Below are positions 35,200 to 48,430 of a stretch of DNA of 64,000 nt, piece after piece (the stretch's first letter is position 1; each line of letters starts with the position of its first letter). The translations under genes and the position numbers were made by a program. The stretch is from NCBI GenBank assembly GCA_036936605.1, contig JAUPFV010000002.1, forward strand, positions 197,307,273 to 197,371,272, written 5' to 3'. The notes under the pieces are model-generated. The model was given only the letters and a program-made list of their open reading frames with translations. It was not told the DNA's origin and ran no database searches. The DNA is from Limnanthes douglasii subsp. nivea (Eukaryota; Streptophyta; Magnoliopsida; Brassicales; Limnanthaceae).

Positions 35200-38100
35200 A
35201 CCTCATTAAAACCTCCATGGGCCAACATGGTAGGAAAGAGTGTGCTAATTGATCAAAGAAAACAATTTTAAAATACAACACCATTACTCCCAATATAATT
35301 TCAGATGCTGTATATTCCAGGAATGTTGAAGCATCCTCTCCTAATTATCACAAAGGTGATAAAAACCTGGTTTTATCTTTTCAACAACCATATAAGGACC
35401 TTCCCAATTTGGAGCCATCTTCCACTGATAACCTAACCCAAAAATTTCCCTGATCGAACTCCAAATGTACACTTTTATGGATTCAGTTTTAGCTTTATTG
35501 CCATTAAATTCAAAAATGTTTTTTCTAAATCTTCCAAGTTTGCATCGTCTGTTAAGATTTTAACCACCGTGTCATCGGTATACACCTCTATGTTCTTTCT
35601 GATCTGAGAATAAAATGCCTTATAAATGTAGACCTAACATTCTTTAACCCAAAATGCTTAACTATATAACAGTGCAAGCCTCGGTCTATGATAACTGTGG
35701 TACTCTCTTGATCCTTTGGATCCATATGAATTTGATTATATCCTGCAAAAGCATCCATAAAGGTCAATATTTTATTTCCCAAAATAGCATCTAATATTTG
35801 GTCTATTCGAGGAACGAGAAACGGGTCTTTAAGACGGGCTCGATTTAAGTCTGTAAAATCAACGCACATTCTCCACTTCCCATTCTTCTTCGTGACCACT
35901 ACTGGGTTTGTCATCCATAAAGGATATTGTGATTCCCTTATATGTCTGACCTTCGATAAACAGTCCACTTTGGAAACAATAGCTTATATTTTTTTTAAAG
36001 AAAATGCCCGCCTTTTTGTATAGCAGGTTTCACCTTCATATTTATTGCTAGGTTATGGAATATTAATTTAATTGGAACTCATGTTACATCCTCTGTATTC
36101 CAAGTATAAACATCCAGATTGTAGGATAAGAACTGTAATAGTTGTTGACGTAAAATTGGGGTCAGTAAGGTTCTTATTCGAAGTACTCATCCATCAGGAA
36201 AAGCATATTTCTCTCTTTCTTCACTTACGGTCAATGACCCTACGGTTTCCCTCGGATTGTCAACTCCTTCTTCGAGGTCCGCGGTCAACCCCCATGACTG
36301 TTATTCGTCTATTTTATCACCACTGCTAGATCCTTGGATCCGGAGAGCAATGATATAACATTCGTTAGCAACCTTTGGTCACTTCGGACAACCCCTACTC
36401 GGTCTCCGGTGACATACTTAAAACATTGATAGACTGTTGACACAACTCCATACATTCTTGATAACCAAGATCTTCCAAAGATTCTATTATAGCTTGTCGG
36501 ACAGTCCACCACCATAAAAAGAACCTGAACCTTCTTCCTGAAAGGTCTTTTTCCCAGACTCACTTCTATCTCAAATTCCCCAATTACCTGCGCAGTTACT
36601 CCAGTAAAACCGATGATAGTACGCTATGATTAGGATCATAAGTAGTTTTGAAAAGAATGTTCACAGAGCTCCTTGTATCTATCAGCACGCTTCGAATATC
36701 GATGCCAACAATCTCTGCTCCAATGACCACTGTATCCTCATGTGGCAGTGCAGTACATTACCCCGTAAATCATCTTCATCGAAAAAAATAAAGGGAATAT
36801 CTCTTTTACCATACAGATGAGTATACATATTTCCCTCTATCTGATTAGCTAGACTCACTACATACCTTTTCCTTGAACTATCTGTATTACCAGTCATAGT
36901 CTCGCCCCCGGAAAATTGCCAATAACTCAAAATACTCGCAAAGGCTTGGAACGTGGCTTTGTTTTACTGGTTTCTCTACTACCATCAAGATTAATCGATC
37001 TGGATCTGAATTTAACTATTCCGATGTTGTATCAAAATTATCAACCTTGGAATCCAAAATCATCAAATGTTTAGCCTATGAATTTGGATTCGATGGCTAT
37101 GAAGTCGATGAGTTAGGAATTTTTGATGCACTGCTCTGCGCTTTCACATAAGTCAACAATTTCCCATTTTTAATTAAAGTCTTAACTTATTTTTTCAATA
37201 CAATACAGTCTGTGGTATCATGTCTAATGCCGTTGTGATACCTGCAAAACCTGTTGTTTCGCTCCTTCATATGCCTATTGATTGGAGCGGGCTTCCTGAA
37301 ATTCACATACCTTTTAGCTTTGTTGACGATTGTAGCTACACTTTCAGTTAGATCTGCATAATACTCATGCCTTATCCATTGATTGGGCCTCGGCCTATGA
37401 AATTCGTTCCCTGATGCTTGGTTTGAGTATCCTCAAGTTCGAGGTCGTAGGTTGTTGTTCCTCGGACATGCATGTTGGGCAGAATTTGAATATTGCCCAT
37501 GATTATTTGCCACCTTCCCATAATTCTTTTGACCATTTCCAACTACTCCTCGAACCCTGGTCAATTCTTCCACCTTGATTTGGTCTTCCACTTGAGTCAT
37601 CAATGCTCTAAAAGTTGAAGCTCTTTATTTTTTTGTTTCGTTAGCCAGATCTCCTGGTAGAAATCCTTGTCGAAAGGCTACCATTGCTACCAGTTCCTCA
37701 CAATTATTTAAACTCGTTTTAATTAATACAAAACGTTTAGTGTAATCTTTCAATTTTTCTCCCACTGCTTACTTGTATTGAATTATTGTATCCCCGTTTG
37801 CTCTCATTTCCTTGCTCCTCACAAATTGTCTTCGAAAAGTGGTGTAAAAATATTTAAAATTTGAAATTAACCCCCTCGAAATTATAGTATACCACTTAAA
37901 AAAATTTCTCTTGAAAGTTTGAGAGAAAACACGACACACCATGCTGTTGTCATCCTCGAATTTCATCATATAATTCTTGAACTGTTCGATGTGATCGTTC
38001 AGGTATTGCATTCCATCGAACTTCTCAACCTTCGAAATATCAAAGCGCTTCGGAAGAGTGATAGATCTTATCTCATTTATAAATAGAGAATTCCTTCAAT

Positions 38101-38719
38101 CAACACCTTGAACATATTGATCTTTTGTTCCCATTACAGCATACAAATTTTGATCATCCACAACATTGTACTAGTTTGATGTATTTCTTTCACGCCAGTT
38201 TGCCTCCCTCAAGCATCGAGGTACACTTTCCCTTCTAGCTTTGTATTCATTTTAGATTTGCGAGGTTGATCATTCTCTTTTTTCGAAGATCTTTGATATC
38301 TTTTGAAACCAGATCCAGAGCTTTTTATCTCTTCGTCACTGGATGTGACATACCTTTGTTTATCTTTTTTGTCCTTTGAGAAGTATGACGCTCTTTATGT
38401 GATTCAAACCGTGCTTTTTTATGTTTACTTCTTATCTGACGATCAGTGCAAGATCGATGAGATTGATCACCAGCATGATTTTGTTCGTTCACTTGTCTCA
38501 CCTTGAATTTCAGTCTAGCTGACGGAATCTCTTGCTCTCTCTGGTCGTAATTTTCGTTCACCGCTGTTATTTTGTCCAAAAGTTGGTTCATTCGTAGCTC
38601 CATATCCGATTGAGCTTGATGAACCGGAATAGAATCTTCTTGTTTATCATCAGTCCTTTGTAAATATTTTTAAGTTTTTCAATAGCCGATCGAACCAACG
38701 GATCGTTCTCTGGATTCAT
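35200..38719 (-). pseudogene. Gag-pol of Ty3 element C, deleted
   Basis: Gag starts at ATG 38719 (MNPENDPLVRSAIEKLK). The capsid-type region at 38011-37769 reads YLNDHIEQFKNYMMKFEDDN, then FVRSKEMRANGDTIIQYK. A short zinc-knuckle-like segment near 37250 reads RFCRYHNGIRHDTTDCIVLK. Protease (36930-36400) ends FMVVDCPTSYNRIFGRSWLS. Reverse transcriptase (35968-35500) has KNGKWRMCVDFTDLNRARLK and ILTFMDAFAGYNQIHMDPKD, and continues in broken frames to FGVRSGKFLG near 35450. It is followed directly by the end of integrase (MAPNWEGPYMVVEKIKPG, about 35420-35370), so RNase H and the integrase core are missing. Stops and frameshifts are numerous. No activity is expected. Confidence 0.85.
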
Positions 38720-38830
38720 CGTCAAGTTTAAAGTTGTTTTTCAAGATTCGAAAATGAGAAAAGAGAAAATTCGAACGAAAAATCTAGGCAATAAGCAATG
38801 ATCAAGTCCCAAGTGAAGTCATCAATTTGG

Positions 38831-39145
38831 TGATTTTAATATCTGATTGACTAAGTAAAGTAGAGAGAAGTAACAATGTAGAGAGAAAAATATGTTTTAG
38901 AGAGAGAAAGTCAAGTCGTAAGAGTGATTAATCTCAAAAAGTCAGACTCTTTATTAGATCAGCATTGTCCTTTATATAGAGAAAAAAATACTTAGTTCCA
39001 ACTGAAACAGTTACAAAAAGGAGGTTAATTACATGTTAGTCCATGACTAAAATATAAAGTTCTAATTCTCTTCTTTAATTATAAAATCTGTCATAACAAG
39101 TTTTATTCTTTACATTTCAGTCCTTGAAGTTCTATTTCCTTATCA
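38831..39145 (-). repeat. 5' LTR of element C
   Basis: 315 bp matching 30854-31165. In element direction it begins TGATAAGGAAATAG and ends ATTAAAATCA, i.e. TG...CA. The gag leader follows; the primer-binding site next to it was not recognised. Confidence 0.8.
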
Positions 39146-39262
39146 ATAAACAAAACCCAATGATTCATTCATCATAACCAAAACTAACAATAACTTAAAC
39201 AAAAAGAAAATAAAAAATACCCAGGAATATATAAATTCAAGAAAACAATCAAAATGACTTAC

Positions 39263-39300
39263 TTTGGTGAAAGAGGAAGAATATCAGATTTCTTCACCAT
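39263..39300 (-). CDS. Possible first exon of a disrupted host gene
   Basis: On the minus strand a TATA box (TATATAAAGG, 39453-39444) is followed by a pyrimidine-rich leader of about 140 bp and an ATG at 39300-39298. Twelve codons (MVKKSDILPLSP plus two bases) lead to a strong donor, CCAAA|GTAAGT. The layout is typical of a short plant first exon. Its intron would run directly into element C at 39145, so the rest of the gene, if present, lies left of 30854; I could not identify a second exon there. The peptide was not recognised. The plus-strand 97-codon ORF over the same bases is treated as a shadow. Confidence 0.35.
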
Positions 39301-39443
39301 AGAGGAGGAAGAGCTTGCTAGAGGAGGAGCTCGATCTTCGGAGATAGAGCAAAGTGGAAACAAATTGGGTTGTATAGAGAGAATTAGAGAAAGTTTGAAG
39401 TTTTTGGTTCAAGAAACCAAAAGGATAGTGGTTAGGAAAAAAA

Positions 39444-39453
39444 CCTTTATATA
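39444..39453 (-). promoter_or_regulatory. TATA box for possible exon at 39263-39300
   Basis: TATATAAAGG on the minus strand, followed by a CT-rich leader with TCTCTATACAAC. Confidence 0.35.
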
Positions 39454-39549
39454 TTCTAATAAGGGCATTTTTGTCCAAAGTTATGTGAGGTTAGATCATT
39501 ATTTGGTGAACTTATATCTGGATGGGTTATATTTTGGATTTGGGTGAAA

Positions 39550-42500
39550 ATTGTTTAACCCTTTTTAATATTTATGTTTTATTTATGTTACTCTTGTTTG
39601 AGTTTTTTTCTTTCATTTTTGTGTTTTTTTATGTTAGTGTTATTTGGGTTTTGCTTTTGTAGGTAAGTTAGTTTTTAATAACCATTAAAATATTTTTATT
39701 GACTACAATATTGAAGTTAAACCTTAGGACCTTGTAGGGTTTAACGTATGTAAGTGACTATATTGGTTTGTTCTCATCCTATATTATTTTTTAAAACATC
39801 AAAGTTTACATTTCGATTAAGCTGGAGGTTTTCTACTTGCCTATTTTGGAAAATTAATCTTTATATATGGGCCGATAATTTCAAGAATGGATATAGTTAA
39901 TGTACAACTTCCATACTTAAGCTACCTTTATAACTAAATAGATTGTTAGGTTGCCAACATATCACGTATGATTAGGAATAGTAATTTTATGTTATGGTTT
40001 GACGGGCTAGTGTATCCAACCTATTACTCAACAAGATGATCTAATTTTTGTATGATCAATTTTGGGTCATCTTATTAGTAGATGATGAATTTCTGGTGTG
40101 CACTACGAGTGCTGAAGGCTTAATTCTTGTATATTTAACATCTAATTAACAAAGTGACGATCCAAACCAAACGTTTGGAGATCTTACTACTTTAAAAAAA
40201 GTTATATAAGTTTTCTTTACGAGACATCGAATAAAAAAAATTATATAATGATATAAGAATGAACTTGTACATGCAGAAATATCTAAAAAATTCCTAAGAA
40301 TTAAAATTGTAAAAAATAAGAAGTGTGTTATCCAAATATAGTTTTAGGTGTTTCACATTCTACAGATGTTTGATGTTATCTCCTCTATGTCATTCATGGT
40401 ATACATTCATCTTCTTGATATTCCAGTTATTATTTATAGGTTTTAACAGTTTGTGTCAATATTCCGTTTGCATAACGGAAGACATATCGTAGATCTAGTT
40501 CTTCTATTGGCATCTTCCTTGGTTTGATGTCTTTGTTAAATCTCATAAAACTTAGGTTCACGTAGTGTTATTTCCCTATCCATGTCTTTTCTTGGTTCTA
40601 TAATGTATTGGCTATTTTATTGTTTGACTTTTTGTAAATGTTTAGCGCGGGTGAGTTGATTTATTTTTTAGTGAGTATTTCTTTTATCATGCATGTAAGG
40701 GAAAAGACGGTTTTATCTATTGAATTATATTTGGTTGTTATAACAGGCCATATTATGTTGTGCAAGTTTTTGGACCACTTATCTTTATCTATGTAGAGGT
40801 TTATCTTTAGTCCTTTAAGGATTGTCATTTTGGTGACTTTTGCTTGCACATTCCCTTGTAAAACAATATTGGGAGGAATTTGTTGCTTGATGTTAAAGTT
40901 CCTAAAGTATGTTGCCGAGAATTTATTTTAGAACTAAGTCTCATTGTCTGAGAACATGACCTTAGCAGGTAAAACGTATACATAATTTGTTGATGAATGA
41001 CTAGTATTCCTTATGTTCTAAGTTGACAAATTCTAAAGTTTTTACAAGCTTATTTAGAAAGGAAATAATTTATTTTTCCTCGCAAACAAACAAAAAACGG
41101 ATTGGTAGAAAATAATAAATACAATATTTTTTTATAAATAACATTTAATATTGTATTAGTATAATAAAATGAAAATTAATATATAACAATAACCGTCTCT
41201 AAAATTTTGGTTAAAACGACACAGAAAGTATGTTATTCTTTTGGATTTATATTGTATCTAAAACTCAATTTATTTAGTAAATTACTTCACTACTAAAGCG
41301 AAGTAGTGTACTTTGTACGATCCTGCTTTGTTTGTTTAAATTTAGTGATTTTTTATCATAAAAAAATAAATAATGTCACAATGATTGTCTCTTTGGAGAT
41401 GGTGTGTATAAGGTTAGAAAACTTTTGACACATTGTTTCATTTGTTAGTATGTTAACTAACTAGTAGCAATTTCCTTCACATTGGTCAATAAACTACATG
41501 GTTAGAATGTTCGGGCGAGACTATTTAACATGGTCCGTCATCCATGTACTCCTTAATGAACTTATTTTAATATAATGTATGTTTTGTCCAACGTGACACG
41601 CCTCAATATAGGTTATATGAGTCACCATTGATACATGATACTATCTAGAATGATGTAATTTATTTGATATTTTATGTTTCGGACTACTATTTTCTTCTGA
41701 TTAAGCTTCCATCCGTCGATTATCGTTCAATTTAGTATTTTCATAATTAAATATTATTTATTATTTTCATACTTCAATATTATTTACTATAATAAATACT
41801 TATGCCTCATTAATGGGTGTTTCTTTCGATCCTCTGTCATTAATGGGTCATATGAACATGAGATCTACTTTTTAACATATTACGAAGAGCTTAATCATAC
41901 TTTATTATTTGTCACGGGAGACCCAAGTTTTATAGTCTGTCATAAATCATCGAGGTGTTGTCCCTTTCTCGTCATTTAAGCTACCAGTTAAAATACGAGG
42001 TAAGTTGTCTTATGCAAAACGATCAGGCTGTTAGGTTGTTTGATCTATGTTCTGTGAGACATATATATCTTATTAGTAAATATAATTTTTTGCTATTGTC
42101 TCCTGTTAGAGATATGGTATGTCATTTCATTTTATGGATTAGTTAGGTAATGTTTGATTTCGTAGGTAATGTTTGATTTTGTGTATTTACCATTTTTTGT
42201 TTTAGTTTTCTAAAAGAATTTTTTTACTCGACGAAAGTAGCAAAAAAAAACCAAAATGGTCAAATTATATATTTTTCATAAATGTCACCAACTGATTTAT
42301 ATATCAAATTCATACAAAAAAATATAGATAAAAAGGAAAATAGCGAGAAATAACTTTTTAAAAAATTAAATAGACTTGATCATCAATAAAAATATATGGA
42401 ACATAACTATATATCCATATTTTGTTTGAGTTATGATAGTTCCAGAAATATCTATTACATATATGTGTCATCAATAACAAAACCATATAGTTGTTCTTTT

Positions 42501-43290
42501 TATAGTTATTCAATTATATTATTCTACTAAATAATATATATGTGTCATTTATTACATAAAAATACCCTCATATTACACACATTGTTAGGTTTACATTACA
42601 AAATAAATACGAGCCCTATAATTTACCGGTTAGACAAGTGGGTTAGATGTTTCATATCCTTATGATAAGTTACACATATTAAGATAGTCATAGTACTCTT
42701 TTTGTCGATACACACTTAACCTAATTCGATATTAGTTCTACAAATATTCATAAATGATATTTTATTAACCTTAGATTTCAAAAAATATTACGTTAAAATG
42801 ACGGACCATGATAAGAACATTGTTTTGAAATACTTTGACCAACTAGGATTTTAATTATAAATAGTTTATATTTATATATTTATATATGAATTTAGTGCTT
42901 GAGTTATTTGATTTTATATCTAAAATTTAAAAAATTCTGATTTTCTTTGATAATTTTAAAATTTGTAATATATGATGACTTTAGATTATAATAGTTTCTA
43001 ATGGGATTATAAATAGGATAATAAAATAATTTTTTTAATTGATTTGTGTATTTGAATCAATAATTTAATTTTAAATTTTATATATATTTAAGCAAAAATA
43101 TATTTATTAGAAAGAATGGTCCTCTTTAAAAGAGTTACAAGACCTCAGGGGTCACAAAGTAATATTTTCTAAATGAAAATTGAAAGAGCACTAAAATTTT
43201 CCCTCTCTTCTCAAAAATTAAAACCTAACACCAATAGACTTTTCTTTTTTCTCTAATTCACCGTAGCCAGAACATCGAAGCAACTCAACC
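39550..43290. other. Long spacer without recognised genes
   Basis: About 3.7 kb, AT-rich, with only short chance ORFs on either strand. No transposon domain, RNA gene or LTR pair could be recognised. It may hold very old elements. Confidence 0.4.
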
Positions 43291-43299
43291 TTCCACGAT

Positions 43300-44047
43300 T
43301 CCACATCCTTGCTTATGAACCGATTTCTTTTCCTCCATTTTACCTGCAAAAAGAGAAATAGAATAGCAGTAACCATCAATTTTAACTTTTAGACATAGAA
43401 AATATCCCCAACCCAAGCTTTCTAGGAAGATAATCGATTGAATACTGTTTGGGATATGAAAACTTGAGAAATTCGGTTTCATTTTACATCTCAGATTCCA
43501 TTTAGTAAGTCAATCTGCTGCTTGATTTTGGACTCTAGAGATGTATTTAAAAACCATCGAGAGAGACGGAGTTTTCCTGCAGATTTTAATAATCGACTCA
43601 AGAAATCAGGACTCGCCACCGAAATCCAGATGGTTTATTGAAGGCTGGCAGTCCGACTCGATATCAACATCATTTCAATGGTTTTGCTTGCAAATCAGCA
43701 AACCATCCAGTAAGACACGAGCCTCAACAATAAGAGGAAAGATTTTCCCGTAGGCGTTCCCGGAACACTGAAGCACCCGACCCTCAGAATTTCTGAAAAT
43801 GCAGCTCCCACTGGACTCTGCGTTGCTCATCACATAGGCGTCAACATTGAGCTTAATCCTACCATCAATTGGGGATTTCTATGCAAGGTAACATGTTATT
43901 CTTAAAGATTGAACAATTCAACTTAATATTAGCATTCTTAGTTTTGGACCATTGCTTTCTGGTCAGAGTATTAGAAACATTTAAAGAGACAATTACTCTT
44001 TTGATGTAGTTAATGGAATCACAAGTATTTCTGATAACACCAGAAAA
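43300..44047 (-). pseudogene. LINE ORF2 tail remnant (RNase H)
   Basis: Minus-strand translation gives NYIKRVIVSLNVSNTLTRKQ (about 44000), then RIKLNVDAYVMSNAESSGSC, then FPLIVEARVLLDGLLICKQ and later LSMVFKYISRVQNQAAD. These align with the end of ORF2 in the LINE at 16.4 kb (KLNVDGSCTF, IAESRALLDGLVLC). A few stops and shifts interrupt it. The remnant abuts a Ty3 fragment of opposite strand at about 44047. Confidence 0.75.
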
Positions 44048-45345
44048 CTTATCACAACGATCACGACCATCTGAATGAGGAATACTGAAAACTCAAAGAG
44101 GAGATCAAGCAGCTGATTGATTATTGTGAACTGGTCCAATTCGTCAAACGTAAAGGGGATGAATATTGCCAAGACGGTCGGAAGGGTGACGACCTAACTG
44201 AGGCGCGACCTAAGAGGAGATCAACTGTTAAAGGGGATCGTTAGTGATTATTCACCATATCTATGGGAAACTCTATCGGGGATGGATCCCGCCTCCAGAA
44301 AACCACATAAAACGAAAATTGAGGTAGAGTCTGTTGACGGATCATCTTACCACAACTACCGAGACCTGGTGGCAGACCTAGTATTTAATGTAACGAGTTG
44401 TGGGATGTCACGACACCCCACGAGGATTCCCTAACAATCAAATTGGATATCAGAGGCATCATGTTGAGTCGAGTCTTGATAGACGACATCGGTTCTGCCA
44501 ACATAATCTTCAAAAAACGTAATAACAGAATGCTTAAGGTACCTCCATACAAACCAACCTATACGACACTGGTAGGCTATGAGGGGAAATCAGTCTAGTC
44601 TGCGGGCGAGATCAAGTTGATGGTAACCGTGGGCCACGGTAATACAAAGAACGAATTATTGACACTCTTCATGATATATGGTACCCCTAGTTCTTACCAT
44701 GTTATTATAGGTATACATTGGTTGGAACACATGAAAAACACACCTTAAACATTCTGAAAATGCTTGAAATACCCGATCGGTAATTTGATTGGGATAGTCA
44801 AAGGAAGTTAACATACAGCATGGATTATCTACACCATCTTCATGTATCCCGCTAAGCCGTCCAACTAGAAACTAACTGGTGATACAGAAGAATATCAACA
44901 ACAAAGTTATCACCCATCCCCAGAAGGGGTGGATGACCCCCCACGAGACGGACCAGTTCAGTCGCCCTAATGAAGAGATGATGTTGAAACTCTCCCTTTG
45001 TGTAGAAAGTTTTGAATAGGTAACAAACTTGATCCTACCTTTAAACAAGATTTACTCATCTTGTTATAGTCAAATTCCGATTTCTTTGCTTGGAGCGCCA
45101 GTGACGTAATCGGGGTCCGCTAGTCAGTAATCTGCCATAAACTCTTTATTGGCTGGGGATGAGGCCGATCTGCTAGAAATGATGGATATTGCTTAAGAAG
45201 TCGATAAACTTCTCCATTTGGGACACATTTGAAAGGAAAAATATCCAATATAGGTGGCGAACCCAGTCTTTGTAAAGAAGAATGTAAGAAATAGAGTATG
45301 TGCGTTGATTTCACTAACCTCAACAAGGCTTGTCCTAAGATCATA
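44047..45345 (+). pseudogene. Ty3/gypsy fragment (gag end, protease, RT start)
   Basis: The gag zinc-knuckle tail reads YHNDHDHLNEEY then KLKEEIKQLIDYCELVQFVK (44053-44155). Protease at 44398-44760 reads HEDSLTIKLDIRGIMLSRVL, then SSYHVIIGIHWLEHMKNTP. The start of reverse transcriptase at 45180-45345 reads VANPVFVKK, then RVCVDFTNLNKACPK, and stops abruptly. The frame has several stops. Composition is less AT-rich than its surroundings. The fragment is truncated on both sides; the left junction joins an opposite-strand LINE tail. Confidence 0.75.
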
Positions 45346-46017
45346 TTATTATTGTGTTTTCACCACGATGAACATCAACTCGTAACAAACAACCAATCAT
45401 TCAAACTTTTGTTTAATCATTTATCATCTAATTAAGCCTTCACTTATCCAATATCCAATAAAATCGATTAATCTATTGGACTATCAAATCTGTCAACACT
45501 CCAATTGACTAAAGTATTATTATTTTTCAATTTCGTACAACCGCAAACCTGCACATAAAATATGTACAACAACAGCTAAACTATCCCACAATCAACTACG
45601 AATTTATATTTTAGTAAACCATAAAACAAACAAAAAGAAGATCCAAATATATATGACAAGCCTTAACAAAAGAATCTTGAAGCCTACCATATATCACTTT
45701 GAGCACTATTTCCTTGTATCTACCTATTCAAACATGTAAAAATGACCCAAACTCAAGACATGTTGCATACTTTTGAATCAAGGGTCTAGTGTATTACTGT
45801 TCTTATGTGACACAAGACAAAGACAACCCACCCAATTTATATGATATGATAGGATATTGGCTTTTACCCTAAAGAGGACATGATATATTTTCATACATCA
45901 GTGTTCAATATGTATGTATCAACTATAATTATCCAATTTTTAGATGTTCTTCACCTACCAACAAATTATTTGAACTTGAAGGCTAAGTTCTGTCACCCTA
46001 AAATCATTGTGGGCATA
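45346..46017. other. Spacer
   Basis: No gene or element recognised between the truncated Ty3 fragment and TRIM 1. Confidence 0.4.
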
Positions 46018-47252
46018 TGATGCAGTAGAATGACGAGAAGAAACAACGATGGATGAAACCTTAATTCAGAGGTAACATGATTAATAAAACCCTAATTGAA
46101 ACCTTAATTCAGAGGTAACATGATTAATAAAACCCTAATCCAAGGATAACAATGACTGAAATTTTTAGAGATAAAAAATATATAATTTTAAAGATTTGAA
46201 ATAACTTAAGGCATATGAGGCTTTATATAAGAGCTGCTCAAAAACCTCAATTAGAATACAAGAAAATAAAATAAATATTTTAAAATAAAATAAAATAAAA
46301 TCAAATCTTAATACACTCAGATTTGATTTGAATAATTTAAGATATTTGAATAAAATAAAATAAAATTAAAAAGGTTTTTGTTTGGACTTCTAGGCTACAC
46401 CATCTTCTCCTGGTTGACAAGATTTTATCCTCGAATTCACCGCATCATCACCATCAAGAACCAAAATTATTATTATTTTTATTTTTGTTCAATTGTTACA
46501 TTGGAAAATATAATTGTTGACCTTATCGGAATAAGATAAATTATTCTCGAGTGTTTATTAGTTGAAGTCACATTAAAGCCATCCAGATGATGAAATTTTT
46601 TGGTTTTGAAAACATTTTCATACCCTAAAAACAACACCGCATGTCCAGTTGATGAAAAAACAATTGTTCGAAAACCTCTTTATAGCCTGAGACACCATCT
46701 CGATAAGCAAGTTTCTCATTGATCCAACGATTGGTAGCAAATTTAAACTCCTTCATTAACTGTTCAGTACGATCGCTATTAAAACACCAGGTGTGTCCCC
46801 TCATACCAAACAATCTTCGAGATCTTCATGACCATAAATGCTATTCTCGCTTTTAAACCATGAATCAGATGAAATCAAGATTAATAAAGATTCTTGCCAC
46901 GTAGCAGGAATTAAGGCTCTAATACCAAACTGATGCAGCGGAATGACGAAAATAAACAACGATGGATGAAACCCTAATTCAAGGGTAACATGATAAATGA
47001 AACCCTACTCCAAGGGTATTACACATTCAAATTTTCAGAGATAAAAAATATATTATTTCAAAAACGTAAAATAACTTAAGGCATAGGAGACTATATATAA
47101 GAGCTGTTCAAAACCCTAAATTAGAATACAAGTAAAATAAATATTTTAAAATAAAATAAAATCTTCATACAATCAGATTTGATTTGAATAATATAAGATA
47201 TTTTAATAAAATAAAATAAAAAAAGGTTTTTGTTTGGACTTTTGGGCTACAT

Positions 47253-47254
<2 letters not shown>
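46018..47254 (-). mobile_element. TRIM 1 (miniature LTR retrotransposon)
   Basis: Two direct LTRs (46018-46402 and 46931-47254) flank a 528-bp internal region. In element direction the LTR starts TGATGTAGCC and ends near TGCATCA. The left copy is longer because about 44 bp (AACCTTAATTCAGAGGTAAC...) is duplicated at 46056-46140. Next to the 5' LTR the minus strand reads TTTGGTATTAGAGCC, matching a primer-binding site for initiator tRNA-Met. The other end has a purine tract (CAGGAGAAGATGG). Flanks are GCATA and ACATA, a 4/5 match for a target duplication. It encodes no pol, so it depends on another element. Confidence 0.85.
46625..46813 (-). CDS. Small conserved ORF inside TRIM 1
   Basis: 62 codons: MFGMRGHTWCFNSDRTEQLM, then FKFATNRWINEKLAYRD, GYKEVFEQLFFHQLDM. 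TRIM 2 has a matching reading (MRGHTSRFNDDRIDRLLKEF, then LATNR) broken by one stop. Conservation at protein level between two copies suggests the internal region was once coding, perhaps a gag or captured-gene scrap. Function unknown. Confidence 0.4.
   Translation of the reverse strand: MFGMRGHTWCFNSDRTEQLMKEFKFATNRWINEKLAYRDGVSGYKEVFEQLFFHQLDMRCCF

Positions 47255-47256
<2 letters not shown>

Positions 47257-47304
<48 letters not shown>
47257..47304. repeat. (AT)n microsatellite
   Basis: About 24 AT units directly abutting the right end of TRIM 1. Confidence 0.95.
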
Positions 47305-47307
<3 letters not shown>

Positions 47308-48430
47308 GTACACGGCTAAACCCTTTATAAAAGTTGGTAAGTATGGCTCAATCGTATTTTTTTTAATTATTAGAACTATGTAAAGATACTTTTATATAAA
47401 ATACTTACTGTTATTGGTTTCACATTCTATTATTGAAAATTTATGGATCGTTATATTTAGTGATGTATTTAGTCATTTTCATAAAACGATTTAATTAGTA
47501 AGTAATCAGTTTTTATATAACTGGGAATTGGAATAATAGTTTAAAACACATTATAGAGGTATAACTATAGATATTGGTTTAAATTTCTGCTCTATGAGGG
47601 ATTAGACCCAAATATTAACATTTTAAACTAAACAAATAAGTTTAAGGAGTAAATTAATTAAATTAATTTAGTGGGTTATGGTCTTTGACCAAAAAAGGAA
47701 TAAAAGGGTTAAGTTAAAGTTTAAAATACATTGTATTATATATAAAAGAAGACGTATGATAGAATTCCTTCAACTATCATATAACATTTGTCTTTCGTTC
47801 TATTGGTTAAATTCACCATAAACCCTAGCTTTCTCTTCTTGTTTTTATGCAGGTCTCTTTTGTAGATCAATTAAGGATACAATAATGACACTCTAGATCG
47901 ATTATACAACACAAGAACAAGAGTTTAGAGACATAATCATATTAAAGATCAGGCGATACAAAAGAACATGATCTAATGCTCTACTGCAATAAGTAACTAC
48001 TTCAAATGAACAGTTCTACAAAGTAAGTTTTCGCACTATTCTTGTAGTAAATCAAAACACACAAGAGAACTTTTTATTGTTTATGTTTCAATGTATAGAA
48101 CGATACAATATATTCCATCATTTAGTACTTAAGGATGTATTATTTCAATTACATTTAAAAACCAAAATTTAAGTGAAAGACATTTATCATTTTTCACACA
48201 TATATTAGCGTATACATGTTACAACATGCTCTCAAATATTGTTAAAATAATATTTTATTAAAATTATAGTTTGTTAAAAATAAAAATCCTATCGTGTTTA
48301 TGTTTGTACTATATATTTTTAATTAGGCTTTTGAAAAACACTAAGCACATGTCAATTTAATATTCAGCTAATTTATGGATATCCAAAACATAGTAGTTTA
48401 ACATATATTGAGTTATTATCTTTTCTGATA
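47305..48430. other. Spacer
   Basis: No gene or element recognised. Confidence 0.4.

Larger units (their letters stand above)
30854..39145 (-). mobile_element. Ty3/gypsy element C, both LTRs, internally deleted
   Basis: An 8.3-kb element with matching LTRs, gag-pol on the minus strand (38719 down to about 35.2 kb) and a spliced accessory gene on the plus strand (31692-34672), antisense to pol and next to the 3' LTR. Pol lacks RNase H and most of integrase through an internal deletion. Possible target duplication ACAAA/ATAAA is imperfect. Flanking DNA at 39.26-39.45 kb may be the start of a host gene. Confidence 0.8.

Noticed and set aside
39254..39547. Plus-strand ORF of 97 codons
   Set aside because: The minus strand offers a better reading (TATA box, leader, ATG and splice donor), and the plus-strand peptide has no recognisable domain.
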